Part shown: positions 34,001 through 42,078 of the stretch, piece by piece | Numbering within the stretch: position 1 is the first letter of the stretch | Layout of the letters: each line of letters starts with the position of its first letter | Source: Prevotella sp. E13-17 | Lineage (GTDB): Bacteria > Bacteroidota > Bacteroidia > Bacteroidales > Bacteroidaceae | Direction: 5' to 3' | Length of the DNA: 64,000 nt | Assembly (NCBI RefSeq): GCF_022024035.1 | Contig: NZ_CP091787.1 | Location: 62,001 to 126,000, forward strand | Notes under the pieces: generated by a model | What the model was told of the DNA's origin: nothing | Seen by the model: only the letters and a program-made list of their open reading frames with translations | Database searches by the model: none | Position numbers and translations under genes: made by a program

Positions 34001-34993
34001 TCGCTACTGCCACTGAGCGGTAAGCGTATCGCTGTCGTTGGTCCTTTAGCGAAAGCACAGGAGGAAATGATGGGCTGTTGGATGGGCCATGGTGAAAAAA
34101 AGGATGTGACAACGATATGGGAAGCTTTGATGGATGAGTTCGGAAAAGAAACCATAGTAGGATATGCCAAGGGTTGCGACTTTGAAGGAGAAGTTATTGC
34201 GGGATTTGAGGAGGCTATACGCTTGGCACAGCAGGCCGATGTTGTCATTGCCTGTCTGGGTGAGCGCCGCAAGTGGAGCGGTGAGAATACATCGCGCTCT
34301 ACCATCGAGCTACCTCAGATACAATTGGACTTACTGAAACATCTTCGTGATACGGGTAAAAAGATAGTGCTTGTGCTGAGTAACGGACGTCCCCTGCAGC
34401 TGAATCGCATGGAACCGCTTGCTGATGCTATCGTTGAGATGTGGCAACCCGGTACTCCTGGCGGAAAACCGTTGGCAGGAATCCTCTCCGGACGTATCAA
34501 TCCATCCGGTAAGTTGGCTATCACGTTCCCGTATACGTCTGGTCAGATTCCAATCTACTATAACCAGCGTGCCAGTGCACGCCATCATCAGGGTTTCTAT
34601 CAGGATATTCCCAGCACACCTCTCTATTCTTTCGGATATGGACTGAGCTACACAACATTTCAGTATGGAGCTATCAGCATATCGAAGAAAGAACTGAAGG
34701 CAAACGAGGATTTCGAAGTAACCATACCTGTTCGTAATACGGGTAAGCTGGATGGCAAGGAAACGGTACTTGGCTTTGTGACTTGCAAGTATGCACCATT
34801 GACGCGTCCTGTTAAGGAGTTGAGGTTCTTTGCAAAAAAGGATATCCCAGCAGGAAAGAGCGAAAACTACACATTCCATCTGAATACCACACGTGATCTT
34901 GGCTTTGTGGATAGTGAGGGAAATAATGTCTTGGAACCAGGAACCTATATCATCATGGCCGGTAATCAATCAGTAGAAATAACAATTAAATAA
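31043..34993 (+). CDS. GH2-GH3 fusion glycosidase
   Basis: A 1316-residue exported enzyme (signal IAILLLYIIIGATHAVA). Residues about 35-610 form a GH2 enzyme: sugar-binding jelly roll (WYARHFDYQP, VYLNGEKVMEHEGAFTPF), Ig domain, and TIM barrel with acid/base Glu412 (WGIANET) and nucleophile Glu501 (ISEFGCEA). Residues about 625-1316 form a complete BglX-like GH3 enzyme: RMTLDEKIMQLVQF, FAHDVIHGFRT, PRWGRVAEGYGEDPYL, KHYVAYG, nucleophile Asp876 (VVSDWAA), the alpha/beta sandwich and a fibronectin-like C-terminus (EVTIPVRNTGKLDGKE). Both active sites look intact, so it is probably a bifunctional beta-galactosidase/glucuronidase-like plus beta-glucosidase/xylosidase-like enzyme. Specificity cannot be read. 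It overlaps the upstream gene by 4 nt (ATGA). Confidence 0.85.
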   Translation: MKRNIAILLLYIIIGATHAVAATSYVANVYGRSCTSLNGKWAALIDPFSAGERMPVYKNAKPQTKEEFYEFSFEGGLRLNVPSDWNSQAAELKYYEGTVWYARHFDYQPKRAGKEILYFSGVSNRCAVYLNGEKVMEHEGAFTPFQVDVTSQLKEGSNFLCIAVNNTRRKEAIPAMSFDWWNYGGITRDVMLVSVPEVYISDYVVQLDKHLPDIINVRVELSKTIAGENVQVEIPELKQHLQLKTDSEGVACGRIKVKGLKRWSPEMPKCYAVTIKTVADEVKDEIGFRNIEVKGTRIYLNGKETFLRSVSFHEEIPQRMGRAYSEGDAMMLLSEAKALGVNMVRLAHYQQNEYIVRLAEKMGIMLWQEIPVWQDIDFGNKETLAKASDMLRETIRRDRNRCADCFWGIANETKNTPARNAFLRELLRVGKEMDSTRLFTAAYDLAAYDSEKDRFVMDDDFYHNLDVIGINKYMGWYAAWPKNPKDLFWDVAKEKPLFISEFGCEALYGQHGDREVASSWSEEYQAELYRRNLTMFENIDNLCGVSPWILFDFRSPTRLHPTNQDGWNRKGLVSDQGQRKQAWYIMHDYYTKKAKTPFSKSQSLAIREQLPVYKDTAASVSRRVEDLLGRMTLDEKIMQLVQFTLGRNNIENNKGREVVNIPAEVGSLIYFGTDPKLRNMMQRTAMEKSRLGIPILFAHDVIHGFRTIFPIPLAQACSFNEQLAEQSCRVAAQESRMSGVDWTFSPMVDVAHDPRWGRVAEGYGEDPYLNGMMGAAAVRGYQGSSLNDSLSIASCLKHYVAYGASEAGRDYVYTEVSQQTLWDTYLTPYRLCMKEKPATIMSSFNNLNGTPVTSNSYVLRDVLRDKLGFEGIVVSDWAAIAQLKSQGAAASLGSAGEMAIKAGVDIDMMSHAYDEHLRQSVEKGTVDLSLIDDAVRRILTLKFELGLFEHPYTPEPVDDSRFLRGDSRQTAEQLAAESMVLLKNTHSLLPLSGKRIAVVGPLAKAQEEMMGCWMGHGEKKDVTTIWEALMDEFGKETIVGYAKGCDFEGEVIAGFEEAIRLAQQADVVIACLGERRKWSGENTSRSTIELPQIQLDLLKHLRDTGKKIVLVLSNGRPLQLNRMEPLADAIVEMWQPGTPGGKPLAGILSGRINPSGKLAITFPYTSGQIPIYYNQRASARHHQGFYQDIPSTPLYSFGYGLSYTTFQYGAISISKKELKANEDFEVTIPVRNTGKLDGKETVLGFVTCKYAPLTRPVKELRFFAKKDIPAGKSENYTFHLNTTRDLGFVDSEGNNVLEPGTYIIMAGNQSVEITIK

Positions 34994-35000
34994 AAATATC

Positions 35001-37448
35001 ATGACTCGACTCTTAATTATCGGAGCCTTCCTTTGCTCCTCTTTGTTTTCCGTTGCGCAACCTATTACGAAAGAGGCAAAGCAACGTGCTGATGCCATCG
35101 TAAAGAATATGACGCTCGAGGAGAAGGTGTCTTACCTCTCGGGTGCGACATCTTTCTCGTTACGAGCTATACCAAGGGTTGGAATCCCCACTGTATTGCT
35201 GGCCGATGGTCCGGTGGGACTGCGTAATCATGCGCCTCATAGCACGCTCTATCCTGCTTCAATCCTTAGTGCTGCAACATGGAACCGCAGTCTCTTCCAT
35301 CGCCTTGGCGTAAGTCTTGGTGATGATGCTCGTGCCCGTGGTGTGGGTATTTTGTTGGGACCTGGTGTCAATATCTATCGCTCACCGCTGTGTGGCCGTA
35401 ACTATGAATATTTTGGTGAGGATCCGTATCTTACCAGTCAGATAGCTTGTGAATATATAAAAGGTGTGCAGTCGAGAGGTGTAATGGCAACCATCAAACA
35501 TTTCGCAGGTAATAACCAGGAATGGAATCGCCATCATGTCAACTCGGAGATAGATAGTCGTACGCTTTACGAAATCTATTTTCCTGCTTTTAAAACGGCG
35601 GTTACAAAGGCTGGCGTAGGAGCAGTTATGAATAGCTATAATCTTCTCAATGGCGTTCATGCCACGGAGAATGCATGGCTAAACCGCGATGTATTGCGTA
35701 AGGAATGGGGATTTGAAGGTCTCCTGATGTCGGACTGGACGTCGGTCTATTCTTCTATTGCAGCTGCCAATAATGGATTGGATTTAGAGATGCCTAAAGG
35801 CAAGTTCCTGAATATGGACAACCTGAAGGAGGCACTGAAGAATGGTACCGTAGATGAACGTGTCATTGATGAGAAGGTGAAGCATATCCTACAGACGATC
35901 ATCAGTTTCGGACTCTTCGACCGTCAGCAGAAAGACGAGTCTATACCCTTGGACTATGAACAGTCTGCTCAAACAGCCCTGGAACTGGCTCGTGAGGGTA
36001 TTGTGCTGTTGCGCAATGAAGGAGATGTGCTGCCCTTGAAAGGTGTTACTGCTGTCATGGGTACAAATGCCAGTGAGATTACAACGGGTGGTGGTAGTGG
36101 TAATGTAGAACCTTTCCATGCCACATCACTCTGTAAGGGTATGACCTCGCTTCGTAAAAAAACGTTGATGCTGACAGATGATGTCATCTTCGATAATATT
36201 CAGGCGGAGGTATTTACTGATAGCACCAAGACGGAGAAAGGCTTTTGTGGCGCTTACTATAACAATAAGTCACTCGAAGGAAAACCCTTTGCCCTGCGTG
36301 TTGATGAGAAGGTTGACTTCGACTGGGAGTATGGTCGTGCGATGAAGGGAATGCCTACTGATACTTTCTCTGTGCGTTGGACTGGTTATTATGAACCACA
36401 GAAAGATGAGACACTGAAAATCCATATTGGTGGTGATGATGGCTATCGCATTAAGATTAATGGCAAACAGGTGGCTGCCGACTGGGGAAATCATGCTTAT
36501 TCCTATCGTGAGAAGACTCTCCATCTGAAGGGAAAGAAAGGCTATCATCTGGAGGTTGAATACTTTGACAATATCTCTTCTGCTAACATTAAGCTCACGC
36601 TACAACGACTTAACGAGGATGTCCTTCGAAAAGGACTGCGAAAGGCCAATAATGTGGTTTATGCTGTTGGTTTTAATAGCAGTATCGAAGGTGAGGGCTT
36701 CGACCGTCCTTTCATGTTGCCAGAATTCCAACGTGAAATGATAAAGAATGTGGCAGAAATCAATCCGAATACTGTAGTGGTTATCAATGCTGGAGGTGGT
36801 GTTGAGATGGATAGTTGGATTAATGATGTCAAGGGTATCGTGATGGCATGGTATCCTGGTCAGGAGGGAGGAATGGCTTTAGCTGAGATTCTAACAGGAA
36901 AGCTGTCGCCCAGTGGTCGTCTGCCAATTTCTATTGAACGCCGTTTGGAGGATAACCCTTCTGCCGCCAATTACAATGAAAATACGAAGGCGCGTGAATT
37001 AAGGACCGTAGAATATCGTGAGGGTGTCTTCGTGGGCTATCGTGGTTATGAGCGTGCTGGTATCAAGCCGCTGTTCCCCTTTGGTTTCGGTCTTTCATAT
37101 ACCAATTTCAAGTATAGTGACTTGAAAGTGAACCAACTCTCTGATGGTCAGGTGGAAGTGGCATTCACCATCACTAATACAGGGAAAAAGGAGGCCAAAG
37201 AAGTGGCACAGGTATATGTTGGTGAGCAACAACCCATTGTTGTGCGTCCAGCTAAGGAACTGAAGGGTTTTGAGAAGGTCTCACTGCGCCCAGGTGAAAG
37301 TAAGCATGTGACTGTATTGCTTGACAGAGATGCTTTCATGTATTATGATGTCATCAGTGAGTCTTTCCGTATGCAGCCGGGCGTATTCAGTATCATGGTA
37401 GGTCGTTCTTCGGCTGATATCGTTCTCAATGCTGACATCAAATTATGA
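35001..37448 (+). CDS. GH3 beta-glycosidase with PA14 insert
   Basis: An 815-residue exported enzyme (signal LLIIGAFLCSSLFSVAQ). N-terminal GH3 barrel (about 22-300): MTLEEKVSYLSGA, LADGPVGLR, CGRNYEYFGEDPYL, KHFAGNNQEWNRHHVNS, nucleophile Asp245 (LMSDWTS). The alpha/beta sandwich (about 330-670) is split by a PA14 domain (about 405-535; FSVRWTGYYEPQKDETLKI, GGDDGYRIKINGK), which narrows the active site in characterised GH3 enzymes with this layout. The fibronectin-III-like domain closes it (about 705-805). It acts on short beta-glucosides or related oligosaccharides, most likely in the periplasm. It lies 7 nt after the GH2-GH3 gene and overlaps the next by 4 nt. Confidence 0.85.
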   Translation: MTRLLIIGAFLCSSLFSVAQPITKEAKQRADAIVKNMTLEEKVSYLSGATSFSLRAIPRVGIPTVLLADGPVGLRNHAPHSTLYPASILSAATWNRSLFHRLGVSLGDDARARGVGILLGPGVNIYRSPLCGRNYEYFGEDPYLTSQIACEYIKGVQSRGVMATIKHFAGNNQEWNRHHVNSEIDSRTLYEIYFPAFKTAVTKAGVGAVMNSYNLLNGVHATENAWLNRDVLRKEWGFEGLLMSDWTSVYSSIAAANNGLDLEMPKGKFLNMDNLKEALKNGTVDERVIDEKVKHILQTIISFGLFDRQQKDESIPLDYEQSAQTALELAREGIVLLRNEGDVLPLKGVTAVMGTNASEITTGGGSGNVEPFHATSLCKGMTSLRKKTLMLTDDVIFDNIQAEVFTDSTKTEKGFCGAYYNNKSLEGKPFALRVDEKVDFDWEYGRAMKGMPTDTFSVRWTGYYEPQKDETLKIHIGGDDGYRIKINGKQVAADWGNHAYSYREKTLHLKGKKGYHLEVEYFDNISSANIKLTLQRLNEDVLRKGLRKANNVVYAVGFNSSIEGEGFDRPFMLPEFQREMIKNVAEINPNTVVVINAGGGVEMDSWINDVKGIVMAWYPGQEGGMALAEILTGKLSPSGRLPISIERRLEDNPSAANYNENTKARELRTVEYREGVFVGYRGYERAGIKPLFPFGFGLSYTNFKYSDLKVNQLSDGQVEVAFTITNTGKKEAKEVAQVYVGEQQPIVVRPAKELKGFEKVSLRPGESKHVTVLLDRDAFMYYDVISESFRMQPGVFSIMVGRSSADIVLNADIKL

Positions 37449-39883
37449 AAAGACTTTTATTCTTCCTATTGTTATCACAGTCGGTAGCTCTGGCATTTGC
37501 CCAGCGAAGTGAGACCTTGCTTTCAGACGGGTGGCACTTTCTGCTGGGTGATGCACCTGGTGCTGAGGCTAAAGATTATGATGACGGCCGGTGGCAGCGC
37601 GTCAGTGTGCCACATGACTGGGCCATTCATAAGCCTTTTGATCGCAACAACGACCTACAGTCTGTGCGCAACATACAGAATGGTGAGAAGAAGGTTCATT
37701 TAAAGACGGGACGAACGGGAGGACTGCCCTATATGGGCAAAGGCTGGTATCGCAGGCATTTCACGGTAAAGGCATCAGGACGGACGTGGCTTTACTTCGA
37801 TGGTGCCATGAGTCGTGCGCATGTTTATGTCAATGGTCAGCAGGTCGCTTTTCAACCTTATGGTTATGGCGCTTTCAGTGTTGATATCACTGAGATGGTA
37901 TGCCCAGGGGATAACGTGTTGGCCGTTAGTATTGATAATCCTGCATACTCGTCAAGATGGTATCCTGGTGCAGGACTCTTCCGACCAGTTACCTTGGTAG
38001 AAACCGGTGCCAGCTATGTGCCGCAGTGGGGCATACAGGTTACTACGCCTGTTGTCAAGAGCGATTATGCCATCGTCAAGGCCACAGTTTCCGTCAATAG
38101 TAATCGTCAGGATAGTTTGACGATATGTTCAGAGGTGGTGGCTCCCAATGGCGATGTAGTGCAGAACTATATCCAACAGTATGCGCCCACTTCGCAATTG
38201 AAGGCTGTGCATCATCTTCGCATCAGCCATCCAAAATTATGGTCTGTCGATAGTCCTAGTCAATACACCTTGCGTACAAAGATATCCGTACAGGGGAAAG
38301 TTACTGACGAAACCACGACCAGTTTCGGTATTCGAAACATTGAATACATTCCGCATGAGGGATTTTTTCTCAACGGCCAGCATACAAAGATAAAAGGCGT
38401 TTGCGTCCATCATGACCTTGGCGCTCTTGGGGCCGCTGTTGATAAGGATGCCATACGTATGCGTTTGAAGATGTTAAAGGACATGGGGTGTAACGCTATC
38501 CGTACTTCACATAACCTGCCTTCGTCCATGCTTGTTGAACTTTGCAGCGAGATGGGACTGATGCTCATGATAGAGCCATTTGATGAATGGGATGCTCCTA
38601 AATGCGAAAATGGATTCCATCATTTCTTTGCCGAAGAGGCCGACAATGTACTACGTAATATGGTGCGACATTTCCGCAATGCACCATGTGTGATACTCTG
38701 GGGTATCGGCAATGAGGTTCCTAATCAACGTGACGAAAAGGGCTTCCGTATGGTAGAGCATCTGCAGGCTATTGTACATGCAGAGGATCATACACGTCCT
38801 GTCACCGTTTGCATGGATCAGATACCCTACGTTTTGAAAAATGGTTTCGCAGCTCCCGTTGATATTCCTGGTATCAACTACAATACATGGAACTATGCCA
38901 AGGCATGGAAGCAATGGGATCAGAATTTAATTCTTGGTTCTGAGACGGCATCAACGGTTAGCTCACGCGGTGTTTACAAGTTTCCGCTCGCCCTGAAAGC
39001 GATGGCTACCTACTCAGACCATCAGTCTTCGGGCTATGATACGGAATACTGTTCATGGAGTAATGTGCCAGATGTTGATTTTGCACTTAGTGATGACAAT
39101 CCCTGGTATATAGGACAGTTTGTATGGACTGGCTTTGACTATCTGGGTGAACCCACGCCTTATAATAATGATGCATGGCCAAGTCATAGCTCTTTATTTG
39201 GAATCATTGATTTGGCAAACTTGCCCAAAGACCGCTATTATCTCTATCGCAGCGTGTGGAACACTGATAGTCATACGTTGCACGTTCTGCCTCACTGGAC
39301 ATGGCCAGGCAGGGAGGGACAGGTAACCCCAGTGATGGTCTATACGGATTACCCCGAAGCAGAGTTGTTTCTTAATGGAAAGAGCATGGGTCGGCAGAAG
39401 AAAAGTGATAATGCTTCTTCTGAGTCTGATTCGTTAGCAATACTTCGTCGATATCGACTTATATGGGATCATGTCAGATACGAACCGGGTACTATAGAGG
39501 TCGTTGCTTATGATGGTCATGGGAAGATAGCAGATAAAAAGAAGATATCTACGGCAGGACGTCCCGCTGCTATTCAGGTTTCTTTTGTGCGTGAAGGATT
39601 ATTAACGATGTTTACGGTCACTATTACAGATAAAAATGGAAATCTTTGTCCGCAAAGCAATAATCTGATAAATGTTACTGTCAGGGGGAAGGCGACATTC
39701 TGTGGTATGGCCAATGGAGACCCAACTTGCCTGACATCTTTAGGCTCTCGTCAGATGCCAGTATTTGGAGGACAGTTGACATTCTTTGTCCGTAATGACA
39801 ATATGACGGGAAAGAATCCTGCTGTTGTTAAGATAACTTCGAAAGGTCTTCCTACTTATACTGAAACCATCTATAATCAATAA
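37445..39883 (+). CDS. GH2 glycosidase (beta-galactosidase-like)
   Basis: The last gene of PUL 1 is an 812-residue exported enzyme (signal LLFFLLLSQSVALAFA-Q). Jelly roll domain: LLSDGWHFLLGD, VPHDWAIHKPFD, GKGWYRRHF, VYVNGQQVAFQPYGYGAF. Ig domain about 210-310. Barrel (about 310-620): KGVCVHHDLGALGAA, acid/base Glu424 (WGIGNEVPNQ), nucleophile Glu500 (LGSETAS). A DUF4982-like domain (about 625-700; YTDYPEAELFLNGKSMGR) and a final Ig-like domain follow. This architecture is common in Bacteroidota beta-galactosidases. Start overlaps the previous stop (ATGA). A strong terminator follows at 39917. Confidence 0.85.
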   Translation: MKRLLFFLLLSQSVALAFAQRSETLLSDGWHFLLGDAPGAEAKDYDDGRWQRVSVPHDWAIHKPFDRNNDLQSVRNIQNGEKKVHLKTGRTGGLPYMGKGWYRRHFTVKASGRTWLYFDGAMSRAHVYVNGQQVAFQPYGYGAFSVDITEMVCPGDNVLAVSIDNPAYSSRWYPGAGLFRPVTLVETGASYVPQWGIQVTTPVVKSDYAIVKATVSVNSNRQDSLTICSEVVAPNGDVVQNYIQQYAPTSQLKAVHHLRISHPKLWSVDSPSQYTLRTKISVQGKVTDETTTSFGIRNIEYIPHEGFFLNGQHTKIKGVCVHHDLGALGAAVDKDAIRMRLKMLKDMGCNAIRTSHNLPSSMLVELCSEMGLMLMIEPFDEWDAPKCENGFHHFFAEEADNVLRNMVRHFRNAPCVILWGIGNEVPNQRDEKGFRMVEHLQAIVHAEDHTRPVTVCMDQIPYVLKNGFAAPVDIPGINYNTWNYAKAWKQWDQNLILGSETASTVSSRGVYKFPLALKAMATYSDHQSSGYDTEYCSWSNVPDVDFALSDDNPWYIGQFVWTGFDYLGEPTPYNNDAWPSHSSLFGIIDLANLPKDRYYLYRSVWNTDSHTLHVLPHWTWPGREGQVTPVMVYTDYPEAELFLNGKSMGRQKKSDNASSESDSLAILRRYRLIWDHVRYEPGTIEVVAYDGHGKIADKKKISTAGRPAAIQVSFVREGLLTMFTVTITDKNGNLCPQSNNLINVTVRGKATFCGMANGDPTCLTSLGSRQMPVFGGQLTFFVRNDNMTGKNPAVVKITSKGLPTYTETIYNQ

Positions 39884-39916
39884 TCAATAATCAATAAAAT
39901 AACCACGTTTTAATTC

Positions 39917-39954
39917 AAATCATCCATTGATAATACTATCATTGGATGATTTTT
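39917..39954 (+). terminator. Terminator of PUL 1
   Basis: A 16-bp stem with one mismatch (arms 39917-39932 and 39937-39952), 4-nt loop, then T-rich sequence. It closes the enzyme operon. Confidence 0.85.
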
Positions 39955-39966
39955 GTTTAAAATTAA

Positions 39967-39998
39967 TTTGCCTGTTTCCTTACTTATTAGTACCTTTG
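39967..39998 (+). promoter_or_regulatory. Consensus Bacteroidota promoter
   Basis: TTTG (39967-39970), 20 nt, TACCTTTG (39991-39998). Transcription would start near 40003, giving a leader of about 18 nt before the ATG at 40021. Confidence 0.8.
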
Positions 39999-40020
39999 CG
40001 GAGTTTTTTATAAAAAGACA

Positions 40021-41004
40021 ATGAACGAGAAGATACTAAAAAGCCTAAAATCAACGGAAACAGAGGATGTTTTCGACCTTTACATAGTAAGACCAATATG
40101 CTTTTATCTGGCAGAATTCTTTAATAAGTTTGGCATTCATCCCAACACGGTGACGATATGGTCGATGGTGTTTGGGGCTGTCAGCTGTTTCTTCTTTGCC
40201 CATGGCAGCTATCACTATGAGTCGTGGACAGGACTGCTGCTCAACCTGGTAGGTATCCTGCTGCTGATGGTGGGCGACATCCTTGACTGCACCGATGGTC
40301 AGCTGGCGCGCATCTCGGGCAAGAAGAGTCGCATGGGGCGCATCCTCGACGGTGTGGCCGGCTTTGCATGGTTCGTACCCATCTACCTGGCATTGATCTG
40401 GCGCTTCTATCAGCATCACGACATTGAGTTCGGATGGCTGGGCATTGAGGACACACCGACGAATGCGATTGTTGCAACCATCGTAGTGTTCGTCCTGGCT
40501 GCCTATTCCGGACTGCACGGACTGGCAGGTCAGCAGCGTCTGGCCGACTACTACATCCAGGTGCATCTGTTCTTCCAGAAAGGCGAGAAAGGCAGTGAGC
40601 TCGACAACTCACAGCGTCAGCAGGAGATACTGGACGAGATGCCGAAAGATGCGCCCTTCGTGGAACGGTTGTTCCAGCAGCAGTATGTGGAATACACGAA
40701 GAAGCAGGAAGCGGTGACACCACAATTCCAGCGCCTGATGGCAGTGCTGAAAAAGAAGTTTGGTGCCTCTGACCAGATACCGCGCGACATTCGGGCCCAG
40801 CTGCATGCTTACTCTAAGCCCTTGGTGAAGTGCGTGGGCTTGATCGTGTTTAACTTCCGTTCGGCCTTCCTGTTCTTGTTCTGTTTGCTGGATGTGCCCG
40901 TCATGAACTTCCTGTGGGAGATCATCGGTCTGGGACTCATCGCATGGTGGATCAACCATCGGCATGAGGCTTTCTGTAAAAAGATGGTGGAGAAACTCTC
41001 TTAG
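40021..41004 (+). CDS. CDP-alcohol phosphotransferase family membrane protein, last motif Asp missing
   Basis: A 327-residue inner-membrane protein with several spans (AVSCFFFAHG, LLNLVGILLLMVGDIL, FAWFVPIYLALIW, AIVATIVVFVLAAYS). The CDP-alcohol phosphotransferase motif is D-x2-D-G-x2-A-R then G-x3-D-x3-D. It is present as Asp89, Asp92-Gly, Ala96-Arg97, Gly106 and Asp110, but position 114, the usual fourth Asp and proposed catalytic base, is Gly (RILDGVAG). A soluble segment of about 90 residues (175-265) breaks the membrane part. It may make a phospholipid headgroup from CDP-diacylglycerol, or be a non-canonical or inactive relative. The YbhN-like gene downstream suggests a shared role in lipid or envelope assembly. 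Confidence 0.75.
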   Translation: MNEKILKSLKSTETEDVFDLYIVRPICFYLAEFFNKFGIHPNTVTIWSMVFGAVSCFFFAHGSYHYESWTGLLLNLVGILLLMVGDILDCTDGQLARISGKKSRMGRILDGVAGFAWFVPIYLALIWRFYQHHDIEFGWLGIEDTPTNAIVATIVVFVLAAYSGLHGLAGQQRLADYYIQVHLFFQKGEKGSELDNSQRQQEILDEMPKDAPFVERLFQQQYVEYTKKQEAVTPQFQRLMAVLKKKFGASDQIPRDIRAQLHAYSKPLVKCVGLIVFNFRSAFLFLFCLLDVPVMNFLWEIIGLGLIAWWINHRHEAFCKKMVEKLS

Positions 41005-41031
41005 GTTGTATTAAAAAGAACGGGCAAACAC

Positions 41032-42078
41032 ATGACGTGGACTAAAAAGAAAATCAATAATTTCTTATTCTTTATTGGCGTGCTGGCTGTCGTGGTGATG
41101 ATGTTCACCTTCGACGTGAGCTTCGTAGAACTGTGGGAACACATCTGCCATGCCGGCTATTGGCTGATACCGATTGTGGGCGTGTGGGTGTTTGTCTATG
41201 GCATCAACGCACTGTCGTGGCAATGCGTGATACGCAGTGTGAGCAGCAACGATGAGCATGTGGGTTTCTGGCGCATCTTCCGACTGACTATCACGGGCTA
41301 TGCCTTGAACTATGCCACACCTGTGGGTGGGCTTGGCGGTGAGCCATACCGCATCATTGCGCTGTCGCGCGACATGAGCAAGGAGCATGCCTCTTCGTCG
41401 GTGGTGCTCTATGCCATGATGCACATCTTTGCGCATTTCTGGTTTTGGTTCACGTCTATCTTCCTGTATCTGGCCTTGGTGGCCATCGGGGACCTGAAGC
41501 TGACGCCGGTGATGGCATTCATGTTTGCACTGGCCATCGCCTTTTGTTTGGTGGCTTTCTACCTCTTCTCGCGCGGTTACCGCAAGGGACTGGTGGTGAA
41601 GGGCGTGCGCTGGATTGGCAAGGTGCCGGGACTGAAGAACTGGAGTGCCCGTATGCTGGAGACCCATGCTGAGACACTGCATCATGTGGACGAACAGATA
41701 GCGGCGCTGCACCAGACCGACAAGCGCGCTTTCTACAGCAGTCTGCTGTTAGAGTATTTCTCTCGCGTGGTGCAGAGCCTGGAGATTATGTTCATGCTCC
41801 TGCTGTTCGGCATCGACTGTGGCGGAGGCATGAGCGGTCTGGTGCTGACGTTCCTGCATTCCGTGCTGATACTCTCGTTCACCTCGCTGCTGGCCAACCT
41901 GATTGGCTGGTTGCCGATGCAGATAGGTGTGCAGGAAGGTGGCTTCGTGGTGTCCATCGCTGTGATGGAACTCTCGGCAGCCCTCGGCATCTTTGTCAGC
42001 ATCATCTGCCGTGTGCGTGAGATCATTTGGATTCTTATCGGGCTTCTGTTGATGAAGCTGGATAAGACAAGTAATTAA
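41032..42078 (+). CDS. YbhN/UPF0104 (flippase-fold) membrane protein
   Basis: A 348-residue protein with about 8 membrane spans (FLFFIGVLAVVVMMFTF, LIPIVGVWVFVYGINALSW, FWFTSIFLYLALVAI, PVMAFMFALAIAFCLVAFYL, LVLTFLHSVLILSFTSLLANL, IIWILIGLLLM). Family marks are the NYATPVGGLGGEPYRI motif in the third segment and IGWLPMQIGVQEGGFV near the end. It is related to the membrane half of MprF-type lysyl-phosphatidylglycerol synthases, and similar proteins are thought to move or modify lipids. It lies 28 nt after the CDP-alcohol phosphotransferase-like gene and probably shares its promoter. It converges with the minus-strand flavoprotein gene, overlapping by 4 nt. Confidence 0.8.
   Translation: MTWTKKKINNFLFFIGVLAVVVMMFTFDVSFVELWEHICHAGYWLIPIVGVWVFVYGINALSWQCVIRSVSSNDEHVGFWRIFRLTITGYALNYATPVGGLGGEPYRIIALSRDMSKEHASSSVVLYAMMHIFAHFWFWFTSIFLYLALVAIGDLKLTPVMAFMFALAIAFCLVAFYLFSRGYRKGLVVKGVRWIGKVPGLKNWSARMLETHAETLHHVDEQIAALHQTDKRAFYSSLLLEYFSRVVQSLEIMFMLLLFGIDCGGGMSGLVLTFLHSVLILSFTSLLANLIGWLPMQIGVQEGGFVVSIAVMELSAALGIFVSIICRVREIIWILIGLLLMKLDKTSN

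Noticed and set aside
41065..41712. Minus-strand ORF of 215 codons
   Set aside because: His/Gln-rich antisense shadow of the YbhN-like membrane protein gene.
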